A stretch of 64,000 nt of DNA, from contig NW_027077458.1 of the NCBI RefSeq assembly GCF_963924675.1, positions 124,001-188,000 on the forward strand. The letters run 5' to 3'. The notes under the pieces are model-generated. The model was not told the DNA's origin, searched no databases, and was given only the letters and a program-made list of their open reading frames with translations. The position numbers were made by a program, and so were the translations under genes. Below are positions 47,431-59,653 of this stretch, one piece after another. Numbering within the stretch: the stretch's first letter is position 1; each line of letters begins with the position of its first letter. This stretch comes from Phocoena phocoena (taxonomy: Eukaryota > Chordata > Mammalia > Artiodactyla > Phocoenidae).

Positions 47431-49177
47431 GTGTAGATTTCCTTTACAGGCTTGCTTGGTTGGCCAAAAAGGGCGTATGCGTTTTTTCCTGAATATATTC
47501 AGGAAAAAACGCATACGCCCTTTTTGGCCAAGTGCATCATTGTCGACGTTGTGCCTCTTTTCCTATACTTTTAGGGCAATTCCAGTCTACCCCCTGCAAT
47601 CGTTTTCCTGAAATTCTGCCCCGCTTTCAAGTCCCTTTCGCAGGCTTATTTCAATATAATTTTGGAGTATAGCTGTCATTTATAACTCTGCAGGTTTGTG
47701 AATTACAGTGCCCCTGAGCTCCTTTCTTCAACTCGCTTTCTTGTGAGCTGGGCACAAAACCGCAGGATTGCTTCAGGCCCTAATCTGTTTCCAGCAGGGC
47801 ACACTGAGCCTTTGTTTAATTCCTCTTCCTGGTGGGCAATGAGCGTTACATTTGCACGTGCAGACACCTACAGCTAGTCTCTCATTGGTTCTCCCTATTC
47901 CTGTTCATCTTGCACAGAAATTGCAAGCTGTGCCAAAGAGCAGGTTAAAGGCACTGACTCTCCAAGCGGGGCGAGTGTTAGTAAAGCATCTGGAATGGTG
48001 AACCCGAGGACCAGGATACGAAAACTGAGATGCATTTTAAATCGTTTCCCAATCACACGGTGGACGATACTCTGGGTTTCCCATGCATGTTTTAGCTGGA
48101 GGAAGAATCCCTTGAACCTGGAGAGTTGGGACCCATGCAATGGGTACCATGCAGTATGACTTCAAAGAGTGTGCATTTGCTCACCGAAACTCACCAATGC
48201 TATCAGCCTGAAGTGTCCAGCCTTATGTCTCAACCAGCTCTGGGTGTAGATGTGGTCAATCCCGGTTGCATCACATGCCCTGAGTGAATTGTTTAAGAAT
48301 TGCTCTCTATTTCACTGTCTTTGTGTTTTGTTTTTGAAATTTATTTTGATAATGGGATTTATCAGATTTTCACTGCTGCGTTTATGCCGCTGTACACACG
48401 CTTGATTCTCTTACGGAGACATATAAATCCATGGGTTTTAAGATTCTTCCTAGTCAGGTATATTCCTAGGCGTTGAATATGTGGTGTTGAGTCCATTTCG
48501 TTGAGCAAGGAGTAGGTCTTGTCTATTACATATTTGGCTAATGGAAAGTTATGTGTGCTAATTTCAGTCTCTGGTTTTATGCATCACCCCAACGCACCTT
48601 TCCCCATAAGCAAGCACTAGTTGGTTTTCTAAATTTGAGACCCTGTTCTGTTTTGTAATTCAGTTCATGTGTAGTTAAATTTATATTCCGTGTATTAGTG
48701 ATATCTTATGATGTTCCTTTTTCTGTGTGACGTAGTTCACGTAGAATCACCGTACCTGCATCCACTCACTATGCCGCTACGGGCCTGATGACACAGATTT
48801 CATTGCTGAGTGATATTGCATTGCACGTACGTCCCACAACTTCTTTATCCATTTTTTGCTTTCTGGGATATTTACCTGATACTGTAGACGAGCTTCTTGT
48901 GAACACAGCCGTCCCAAATATTGGGGTGGCAGTCTGTTTTTAATTTTTATTTCTGAAAGCTATAGGACCATAAGTGGAAGTGCCATAGGCTGTGTTGCTT
49001 TGTTTATTATGTGTTTCAGGATACACCATACACTTCTCCAGGGTGGCTGCTGGCAATTTACATCCTGCCAATCAGCATAACAAGGCTCCCTGTTCTCCAT
49101 ATCCTGTCCTACCTTTCTGGATTTTACACTTTTTTCAGATGGCCCTTTTGCCTGGGGGGCAGTGAGACTTCATTGTA
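47431..49177 (+). repeat. Satellite monomer M25 (1747 bp, haplotype B' with TTTCTGAAAGC)
   Basis: It carries a perfect palindrome. A stop (GTGTAG) sits in the anchor itself. The L1 part has TTTCTGAAAGCTATAGG and CAGGATACACC, shared with M30 and M31. Confidence 0.95.
47460..47531. repeat. Perfect 72-bp palindrome of M25
   Basis: All 36 base pairs match between the arms. Confidence 0.9.
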
Positions 49178-50923
49178 GTGCAGATTTCCTTTACAGGCTT
49201 GCTTGGTTGGCCAAAAAGGGCTTATGCGTTTTTTCCTGAATATATTCAGGAAAAAACGCATACGCCCTTTTTGGCCAAGTGCATCATTGTCGACGTTCTG
49301 CCTCTTTTCCTATGCTTTCAGGGCAATTCCAGTCTACCCCCTGCAATCGTTTTCCTGAAATTCTGCCCCGCTTTCAAGTCCCCTTCGCAGGCTTACTTCA
49401 ATATATTTTTGGAGGATAGCTGTCATTTATAACTCTGCAGGTTTGTGAAATACAGTGCCCTAAGCTCCTTTCTTCAACTCGCTTTCTTTTGAGCTGTGCA
49501 CAAAACCGCAGGATTGCTTCAGGCCCTAATCTGTTTCCGGCAGGGCATGCTGATCCTTTGGTTAATTCCTCTTCCTGGTGGGAAATGAGCGTTACATTTG
49601 CCCGTGCAGAGACCTACAGCTACTCTCTCATTGGTTCTCCCTATTCCTGTTCATCTTGCACAGAAATTGCAAGCTGTGCCAAAGAGGAGGTTAAAGGCAC
49701 TGACTCTCCAAGCGGGGAGAGTGTTAGTAAAGCATCTGGAATGGTGAACCCGAGGACCAGGATACGCAAACTGAGATGCATTTTAAATCGTTTCCCAATC
49801 ACACGGTGGACCATACTGTGGGTTTCCCATGCATGTTTTAGCTGGAGGAAGAATCCCTTGAACCTGAAGAGTTGAGACCCATGGAATAGGTACCATGCAG
49901 TATGACTTCAAAGGGTCTGCATTTGCTCACCGAAACTCACCAATGCTATCAGCCTGAAGTGTCCAGCCTTATGTCTCAACCAGCTCTGGGTGTAGATGTG
50001 GTCAATCCCGGTTGCATCACATGCCCTGAGTGAATTATTTAAGAATTGCTCTCTATTTCACTGTCTTTGTCTTTTGTTTTCGAAATTTATTTTGATAATG
50101 GGATTTATCGGATTTTCACTGCTGCGTTTCGGCCGCTGTACACACGCTTGATGCTCTTACGGAGACATATATATCCATGGGTTTTAAGATTCTTCCTAGT
50201 CAGGTATATTCCTAGGTGTTGAATATGTGGTGTTGAGTCCATTTCATTGAGCAAGGAGTAGGTCTTGTCTATTATATATTTGGCTTATGGAATGTTATCT
50301 GTGCTAATTTCAGTCTCTGGTTTTATGCAGGACCCCAACGCACCTTTCCCCATAAGCAAGCACTAGTTGGTTTTCTAAATTTGAGACCCTGTTCTGTTTT
50401 GTAATTCAGTTCATGTGTAGTCAAGTTTACATTCCTTGTATTAGTGATATCTTATGATGTTTCTTTTTCTGTGTGACGTAGTTCACGTAGAATCACCGTA
50501 CATGCATCCACTCACTATGCCGCTACGGGCCTGATGACACAGATTTCATTGCTGAGTGATACTGCATTGCACGTACGTGCCACAACTTCTTTATCCATTT
50601 TTTGCTTTCTGAGATATTTACCTGATACTGTAGACGAGCTTCTTGTGAACACAGCCGTCCCAAATATTGGGGTGGCTGTCTGTTTTTGATTTTAATTTCC
50701 GTAAGCTATAGGACCATAAGTGTAAGTGCCATAGGCTGTGTTGCTTTGTTTCTTACGTGTTTCAGGAAACACCATACACTTCTCCAGGGTGGCTGTTGGC
50801 AATTTACATCCTGCCAATCAGCATAACAAGGCTCCCTGTTCTCCATATCCTGTCCTACCTTTCTGGATTTTACACTTTTTTCAGATGGCCCTTTTGCCCG
50901 GGGGACAGTGAGACTTCATTGTA
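49178..50923 (+). repeat. Satellite monomer M26 (1746 bp, haplotype B)
   Basis: The palindrome at 49207-49278 has one left-arm transversion (GGGCTTATGCG), without the partner change on the right that M31 and M32 have. Confidence 0.95.
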
Positions 50924-52670
50924 GTGCAGATTTCCTTTACAGGCTTGCTTGGTTGGCCAAAAAGGGCGTATGCGTTTTTTCCTGAATATATTCAGGAAAA
51001 AACGCATATGCCCTTTCTGGCCAAGTGCATCATTGTCGACGTTGTGCCTCTTTTCCTATGCTTTCAGGGCAATTCCAGTCTACCCCCTGCAATCGTTTTC
51101 CTGAAATTGTGCCCCGCTTTCAAGTCCCCTTCGCAGGCTTACTTCAATATATTTTTGGAGGATAGCTGTCATTTATAACTCTGCAGGTTTGTGAATTACA
51201 GTGCCCCTGAGCTCCTTTCTTCAACTCGCTTTCTTTTGAGCTGGGCACAAAACCGCAGGATTGCTTCAGGCCCTAATCTGTTTCCAGCAGGGCACACTGA
51301 GCCTTTGTTTAATTCCTCTTCCTGGTGGGCAATGAGTGTTACATTTGGCCGTGCAGACACCTACAGCTATTCTCTCATTGGTTCTCCCTATTCCTGTTCA
51401 TCTTGCACAGAAATTGCAAACTGTGCCAAACAGGAGGTTAAAGGCACTGACTCTCCAAGCGGGGAGAGTGTTAGTAAAGCGTCTGGAATGGTGAACCCGA
51501 GGACAAGGATACGAAAACTGAGATCCATTTTAAATCGTTTCCCAATCTCACGGTGTACCATACTCTGTGTTTCCCATGCATGTTTTAGCTGAAGGAAGAA
51601 TCCCTTGAACCTGGAGAGTTGGGACCCATGGAATGGGTACCATGCAGTATGACTTCAAAGGGTCTGCATTTGCTCACCGAAACTCACCAATGCTATCAGC
51701 CTGAAGTGTCCAGCCTTATGTCTCAACCAGCTCTGGGTGTAGATGTGGTCAATCCCGGTTGCATCACATGCCCTGAGTGAATTATTTAAGAATTGCTCTC
51801 TATTTCACTGTCTTTGTGTTTTGTTTTTGAAATTTATTTTGATAATGGGATTTATCGGATTTTCACTGCTGCGTTTATGCCGCTGTACACACGCTTGATT
51901 CTCTTACGGAGACATATAAATCCATGGGTTTTAAGGTTCTTCCTAGTCAGATATATTCCTAGGCGTTGAATATGTGGTTTTTAGTCCCTTTCTTCGAGCA
52001 AGGAGTAGGTCTTGTCTATTGCATATTTGGCTAATGGAAAGTTATCTGTGCTAATTTCAGTCTCTGGTTTTATGCAGCACCCCAAGGCACCTTTCCCCAT
52101 AAGCAAGCACTAGTTGATTTTGTAAATTTGAGACCCTGTTCTGTTTTGTAATTCAGTTCATGTGTAGTCAAGTTTACATTCCGTGTATTAGAGATATCTT
52201 ATGATATTTCTTTTTCTGTGTGACGTACTTCACGTAGAATCACCGTACCTGCATGCACTCACTATGCCGCTACGGGCCTGATGTCACAGATTTCAATGCT
52301 GAGTGATATTGAATTGCACGTACGTGCCAAATCATCTTTATCCGTTTTTTGCTTTCTGGGATATTTACCTGGTACTGTAGAGGAGCTTCTTGGGAACACA
52401 GCCGTCCCAAACTTTGGGGTGGATCTCTGTTTTTGATTTTAATTTCCCTAAGCAAGAGGACCATAAGTGCAATTGCAATAGGCTGTGTTCCTTTATTTCT
52501 TACATGTTTCAGGAAACACCATACACTTCTCCAGGGTGGCTGCTGGCAATTTACATCCTGCCAATCAGCATAACAAGGCTCCCTGTTCTCCATATCCTGT
52601 CCTACCTTTCTGGATTTTACACTTTTTTCAAATGGCCCTTTTTCCAGGGGGGCAGTGAGACTTCATTGTA
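50924..52670 (+). repeat. Satellite monomer M27 (1747 bp, haplotype A')
   Basis: The palindrome at 50953-51024 has right-arm changes (GCATATGCCCTTTCTGG). Its last part (from about 52080) matches M33 closely, including TTTTGTAAAT, ATTAGAGATATC and CCTGATGTCACAG. The ORF2 fossil is open at 52270-52593. Confidence 0.95.
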
Positions 52671-54413
52671 GTGCAGATTTCCTTTACAGGCTTGCTTGGT
52701 TGGCCAAAAAGTGCATATGCGTTTTTTCCTGAATATATTCAGGAAAAAACGCATACGCCCTTTTTGGCCAAGTGCATCATTGTCGACGTTGTGCCTCTTT
52801 TCCTATGCTTTCAGGGCAATTCCAGTCTACCCCCTGCAATCGTTTTCCTGAAATTCTGCCCCGCTTTCAAGTCCCCTTCGCAGGCTTACTTCAATATACT
52901 TTTGGAAGATAGCTGTCATTTATAACTCTGCAGGTTTGTGAATTACAGTGCCCCTGAGCTCCTTTCTTCAACTCGCTTTCTTGTTAGCTGAGCACAAAAC
53001 CGCAGGATTGCTTCAGGCACTAATCTGTTTCCAGGAGGGCACGCTGAGCCTTTGGTTACTTCCTCTTCCTTGTGGAAAATGAGCGTTACATTTGCCGTGC
53101 AGACACTTACAGCTAGTCTCTCATTGGTTCTCCCTATTCCTGTTCGTCTTGCACAGAAATTGCAAGTGTGCCAAACAGGAGGTTAAAGGCACTGACTCTC
53201 CAAGCAGGGAGAGTGTTAGTAAAGCGTCTGGAATGGTGAACCCGAGGACCAGTATACGAAAACTGAGATGCATTTTAAATCGTTTCCCATTCACACGATG
53301 GACGATACTCTGGGTTTCCCATGCATGTTTTAGCTGGAGGAAGAATCCCTTGAACCTGGAGTGTTTGGACCCATGGAATGGGTACCATGCAGTATGACTT
53401 CAAAGGGTCTGCATTTACTCACCGAACCTCACCAATGCTATCAGCCTGAAGAGTCCAGCCTTATGTCTCAACCAGCTCTGGGTGTAGATGTGGTCAATCC
53501 CGGTTGCATCACATGCCCTGAGTGAATTATTTAAGAATTGCTCTCTATTTCACTGTGTTTGTCTTTTGTTTTCGAAATTTATTTTGATAATGGGATTTAT
53601 CGGATTTTCACTGCTGCTTTTCGGCAGCTGTACACACGCTTGATTCTCTTACGGAGACATATATATCCATGGGTTTTAAGATTCTTCCTAGTCAGGTATA
53701 TTCCTAGGCGTTGAATATGTGGTGTTGAGTCCATTTCGTTGTCAAGGAGTAGGTCTTGTCTATTACATATTTGGCTTATGGAATGTTATCTGTGCTAATA
53801 TCAGTCTCTGGTTTTATGCAGCACCCCAACGCACCTTTCCCCATAAGCAAGCACTAGTTGGTTTTCTAAATTTGAGACCCTGTTCTGTTTTGTAATTCAG
53901 TTCATGTGTAGTCAAGTTTACATTCCTTGTATTAGTGATATCTTATGATGTTTCTTTTTCTGTGTGAAGTAGTTCACGTAGAATCACCGTACCTGCATCC
54001 ACTCACTATGCTGCTACGGGCCTGATGACACAGATTTCATTGCTGAGTGATACTGCATTGCACGTACGTGCCACAACTTCTTTATCCATTTTTGCTTTCT
54101 GAGATATTTACCTGATACTGTAGATGAGCTTCTTGTGAACACAGCTGTCCCAAATATTGGGGTGGCTGTCTGTTTTTGATTTTAATTTCCGTAAGCTATA
54201 GGACCATAAGTGGAAGTGCCATAGGCTGTGTTGCTTTGTTTCTTAAGTGTTTCAGGAAACACCATACACTTCTCCAGGGTGGCTGCTGGCAATTTACATC
54301 CTGCCAATCAGCATAACAAGGCTCCCTGTTCTCCATATCCTGTCCTACCTTTCTGGATTTTACACTTTTTTCAGATGGCCCTTTTGCCCGGGGGACAGTG
54401 AGACTTCATTGTA
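52671..54413 (+). repeat. Satellite monomer M28 (1743 bp, haplotype B, shortest)
   Basis: The palindrome at 52700-52771 has GTGCATATGCG in the left arm, like M34. Small deletions occur at TTTGCCGTGCAG (about 53091), GCAAGTGTGCC and the TTTCGTTGTCAAGG site shared with M24. Confidence 0.95.
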
Positions 54414-56160
54414 GTGCAGATTTCCTTTACAGGCTTGCTTGGTTGGCCAAAAAGGGCGTATGCGTTTTTTCCTGAATATATTCAGGAAAAAACGCATATG
54501 CCCTTTTTGCCCAAGTGCATCATTGTCAACGTTGTGCTTCTTTTCCTATGCTTTCAGGGCAATTCCAGTCTACCCTCTGCAATCGTTTTCCTGAAATTCT
54601 GCCCCGCTTTCAAGTCCCCTTCGCAGGCTTACTTCAATATATTTTTGGAGGATAGCTGTCATTTATAACTCTGCAGGTTTGTGAATTACAGTGCCCCTGA
54701 GCTCCTTTCTTCAACTCGCTTTCTTGTGAGCTGGGCACAAAACCGCAGGATTGCTTCAGGCCCTAATCTGTTTCCAGCAGGGCACACTGAGCCTTTGTTT
54801 AATTCCTCTTCCTGGTGGGCAATGAGTGTTATATTTGGCCGTGCAGACACCTACAGGTAGTCTCTCATTTGTTCTCCCTATTCCTTTTCATCTTGCACAG
54901 AAATTGCAAACTGTGCCAAACAGGAAGTTAAAGGCACTGACTCTCCAAGCGGGGAGAGTGTTAGTAAAGCATCTGGAATGGTGAACCCGAGGACCAGGAT
55001 ACGAAAACTGAGATGCATTTTAAATCGTTTCCCAATCACACGGTGGACGATACTCTGGGTTTCCCATGCATGTTTTAGCTGGAGGAAGAATCCCTTGAAC
55101 CTGGAGAGTTGGGACCCATGGAATGGGTACCATGCAGTATGACTTCAAAGGGTCTGCATTTGCTCACCGAAACTCACCAATGCTATCAGCCTGAAGTGTC
55201 CAGCCTTATGTCTCAACCAGCTCTGGGTGTAGATGTGGTCAATCCCGGTTGCATCACATGCCCTGAGTGAATTATTTAAGAATTGCTCTCTATTTCACTG
55301 TCTTTGTGTTTTGTTTTCGAAATTTATTTTGATAATGGGATTTTTCGGATTTTCACTACTGCGTTTCGGCCGCTGTACACACGCTTGATTCTCTAACAGA
55401 GACATGTATATCCATGGGTTTTAAGATTCTTCCTAGTCAGGTATATTCCTAGGCGTTGAATATGTGGTGTTGAGTCCATTTCGTTGAGCAAGGAGTAGGT
55501 CTTGTCTATTACATATTTGGCTTATGGAATGTTATCTGTGCTAATTTCAGTCTCTGGTTTTATGCAGCACCCCAAGGCGCCTTTCCCCATAAGCAAGTAC
55601 TAGTTGGTTTTGTAAATTTGAGACCCTGTTCTGTTTTGTAATTCAGTTCATGTGTAGTCAAGTTTACATTCCGTGTATTAGAGATATCTTATGATGTTTC
55701 TTTTTCTGTGTGACGTAGTTCACGTAGAATCACCGTACCTGCATCCACTCACTATGCCGCTACGGGCCTGATGACACAGATTTCATTGCTGAGTCATATT
55801 GCTTTGTACGTACGTGCCACAAATTCTTTATCCATTTTTTGCTTTCTGGGATATTTACCTGATACTGTAGACGAGCTTCTTGTGAACACAGCCGTCCCAA
55901 ATATTGGGGTGGCTGTCTGTTTTTGATTTTAATTTCCGTAAGCTATAGGACCATAAGTGGAAGTGCCATAGGCTGTGTTGCTTTGTTTCTTAAGTGTTTC
56001 AGGAAACACCATACACTTCTCCAGGGTGGCTGCTGGCAATTTACATCCTGCCAATCAGCATAACAAGGCTCCCTGTTCGCCATATCCTGTCCTACCTTTC
56101 TGGATTTTACACTTTTTTCAGATGGCCCTTTTGCCCGGGGGGCAGTGAGACTTCATTGTA
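54414..56160 (+). repeat. Satellite monomer M29 (1747 bp, haplotype B)
   Basis: The palindrome at 54443-54514 has right-arm changes (GCATATGCCC, TTTTGCCCAAG). ATTAGAGATATC near 55677 is shared with M27 and M33. Confidence 0.95.
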
Positions 56161-57907
56161 GTGCAGGTTTCCTTTACAGGCTTGCTTGGTTGGCCAAAAA
56201 GGGCATATGCGTTTTTTGCTGAATATATTCAGAAAAAAACGCATACGCCCTTTTTGGCCAAGTGCATCATTGTCGACGTTCTGCCTCTTTTCCTATGCTT
56301 TCAGGGCAGTTCCAGTCTACCCCCTGCAATGGTTTTCCTGAAACTCTGCCCCGCTTTCAAGTCCCCTTCGCAGGCTTACTTCAATATATTTTTGGAGGAT
56401 AGCTGTCATTTATAAGTCTGCAGGTTTGTGAATTACAGTGCCCCTGAGCTCCTTTCTTCAACTCGCTTTCTTGTGAGCTGGGCACAAAACCGCAGGATTG
56501 CTTCAGGCCCTAATATGTTTTCAGCAGGGCATGCTGAGCCTTTGTTTAATTCCTCTTCCTGGTGGGCAATGAGCGTTACATTTGCCCGTGCAGACACCTA
56601 CAGCTAGTCTCTCATTGGTTCTCCCTATTCCTGTTCATCTTGCACAGAAATTGCAAGCTGTGCCAAACAGGAGGTTAAAGGCACTGACTCTCCAAGCGGG
56701 GAGAGTGTTAGTAAAGCATCCGGAATGGTGAACCCGAGGACAAGGATACGAAAACTGAGATCCATTTTAAATCATTTCCCAATCTCACGGTGTACCATAC
56801 TCTGTGTTTCCAATGCATGTTTTAGCTGAAGGAAGAATCCCTTGAACCTGGAGAGTTGGGACCCATGGAATGGGTACCATGCAGTATGACTTCAAAGGGT
56901 CTGCATTTGCTCACCGAAACTCACCAATGCTATCAGCCTGACGTGTCCAGCCTTATGTCTCAACCAGCTCTGGGTGTAGATGTGGTCAATCCCGGTTGCA
57001 TCACATGCGCTGAGTGAATTATTTAAGAATTGCTCTCTATTTCACTGTCTTTGTGTTTTGTTTTTCAAATTTATTTTGATAATGGGATTTATCGGATTTT
57101 CACTGCTGCGTTTATGCCGCTGTACACATGCTTGATTCTCTTACGGAGACATATAAATCCATGGGTTTTAAGATTCTTCCTAGTCAGATATATTCCTAGG
57201 CGTTGAATATGTGGTTTTGAGTCCCTTTCTTCGAGCAAGGAGTAGGTCTTGTCTATTACATATTTGGCTAATGGAAAGTTATCTGTGCTAATTTCAGTCT
57301 CTGGTTTTATGCAGCACCCCAAGGCACCTTTCCCCATAAGCAAGCACTAGTTGGTTTTCTAAATTTGAGACCCTGTTCTGTTTTGTAATTCAGTTCATGT
57401 GTAGTCAAGTTTACATTCCGTGTATTAGTGATATCTTATGATGTTTCTTTTTCTATGTGACGTAGTTCACGTAGAATCACCGTACCTGCATCCACTCACT
57501 ATGCCGCTACGGGCCTGATGACACAGATTTCATTGCTGAGTGATATTGCATTGCACGTACGTCCCACAACTTCTTTATCCATTTTTTGCTTTCTGGGATA
57601 TTTACCTGATACTGTAGACGAGCTTCTTGTGAACACAGCCGTCCCAAATATTGGGGTGGCTGTCTGTTTTTAACTTTAATTTCTGAAAGCTATAGGACCA
57701 TAAGTGGAAGTGCCATAGGCTGTGTTGCTTTGTTTCTTATGTGTTTCAGGATACACCATACACTTCTCCAGGGTGGCTGCTGGCAATTTACATCCTGCCA
57801 ATCAGCATAACAAGGCTCCCTGTTCTCCATATCCTGTCCTACCTTTCTGGATTTTACACTTTTTTCAGATGGCCCTTTTGCCTGGTGGGCAGTGAGACTT
57901 CATTGTA
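56161..57907 (+). repeat. Satellite monomer M30 (1747 bp, haplotype B')
   Basis: The palindrome at 56190-56261 has three mismatches (GGGCATATG, TTTTTTGCTG, TTCAGAAAAAAAC). From 57274 onward it is identical to the corresponding part of M31. Confidence 0.95.
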
Positions 57908-59068
57908 GTGCAGATTTCCTTTACAGGCTTGCTTCGTTGGCCAAAAAGGGCTTATGCGTTTTTTCCTGAATATATTCAGGAAAAAACGCATAAGCTCTTT
58001 TTGGCCAAGTGCATCATTGTCGACGTTCTGCCTCTTTTCCTATGCTTTCAGGGCAATTCCAGTCTACCCCCTGCAATCGTTTTCCTGAAATTCTGCCCCG
58101 CTTTCAAGTCCCCTTCGCAGGCTTACTTCAATATATTTTTGGAGGATAGCTGTCATTTATAACTCTGCAGGTTTGTGAATTACAGTGCCCCTGAGCTCCT
58201 TTCTTCAACTCGCTTTCTTGTTAGCTGAGCACAAAACCGCAGGATTGCTTCAGGCACTAATCTGTTTCCAGGAGGGCACGCTGAGCCTTTGGTTACTTCC
58301 TCTTCCTGGTGGGAAATGAGCGTTACATTTGCCCGTGCAGACACTTACAGCTAGTCTCTCATTGGTTCTCCCTATTCCTGTTCGTCTTGCACAGAAATTG
58401 CAACTGTGCCAAACAGGAGGTTAAAGGCACTGACTCTCCAAGCGGGGAGAGTGTTAGTAAAGCGTCTGGAATGGTGAACCCGAGGACCAGGATACGAAAA
58501 CTGAGATGCATTTTAAATCGTTTCCCAATCACACGATGGACGATACTCTGGGTTTCCCATGCATGTTTTAGCTGGAGGAAGAATCCCTCCAACCTGGAGA
58601 GTTGGGAGCCATGGAATGGGTACCATGCAGTATGACTTCAAAGGGTCTGCATTTGCTCACCGAAACTCACCAATGCTATCAGCCTGACGTGTCCAGCCTT
58701 ATGTCTCAACCAGCTCTGGGTGTAGATGTGGTCAATCCCGGTTGCATCACATGCCCTGAGTGAATTATTTAAGAATTGCTCTCTATTTCACTGTCTTTGT
58801 GTTTTGTTTTCGAAATTTATTTTGATAATGGGATTTATCGGATTTTCACTGCTGCGTTTCGGCCGCTGTACACACGCTTGATTCTCTTACGGAGACATAT
58901 ATATCCATGGGTTTTAAGATTCTTCCTAGTCAGGTATATTCCTAGGCGTTGAATATGTGGTGTTGGGTCCATTTCGTTGAGTAAGGAGTAGGTCTTTTCT
59001 ATTACATATTTGGCTTATTGAAAGTTATCTGTGCTAATTTCAGTCTCTGGTTTTATGCAGCACCCCAA
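57274..59068 (+). repeat. 1.8-kb tract duplicated without change at 59020-60814
   Basis: Comparison by eye, line by line at a shift of 1746, shows no difference between 57274-59068 and 59020-60814. Mismatches bound the tract at 57273/59019 and 59069/60815. Other neighbouring monomers differ at many positions, so this is a very recent one-monomer duplication or an assembly effect. Confidence 0.85.
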
Positions 59069-59653
59069 GGCACCTTTCCCCATAAGCAAGCACTAGTTGG
59101 TTTTCTAAATTTGAGACCCTGTTCTGTTTTGTAATTCAGTTCATGTGTAGTCAAGTTTACATTCCGTGTATTAGTGATATCTTATGATGTTTCTTTTTCT
59201 ATGTGACGTAGTTCACGTAGAATCACCGTACCTGCATCCACTCACTATGCCGCTACGGGCCTGATGACACAGATTTCATTGCTGAGTGATATTGCATTGC
59301 ACGTACGTCCCACAACTTCTTTATCCATTTTTTGCTTTCTGGGATATTTACCTGATACTGTAGACGAGCTTCTTGTGAACACAGCCGTCCCAAATATTGG
59401 GGTGGCTGTCTGTTTTTAACTTTAATTTCTGAAAGCTATAGGACCATAAGTGGAAGTGCCATAGGCTGTGTTGCTTTGTTTCTTATGTGTTTCAGGATAC
59501 ACCATACACTTCTCCAGGGTGGCTGCTGGCAATTTACATCCTGCCAATCAGCATAACAAGGCTCCCTGTTCTCCATATCCTGTCCTACCTTTCTGGATTT
59601 TACACTTTTTTCAGATGGCCCTTTTGCCTGGTGGGCAGTGAGACTTCATTGTA
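57908..59653 (+). repeat. Satellite monomer M31 (1746 bp, haplotype B')
   Basis: The palindrome at 57937-58008 has GGGCTTATGCG on the left and the matching CGCATAAGC on the right, a paired change, plus one further right-arm change (AGCTCTTTTT). It is identical to the first part of M32. Confidence 0.95.
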
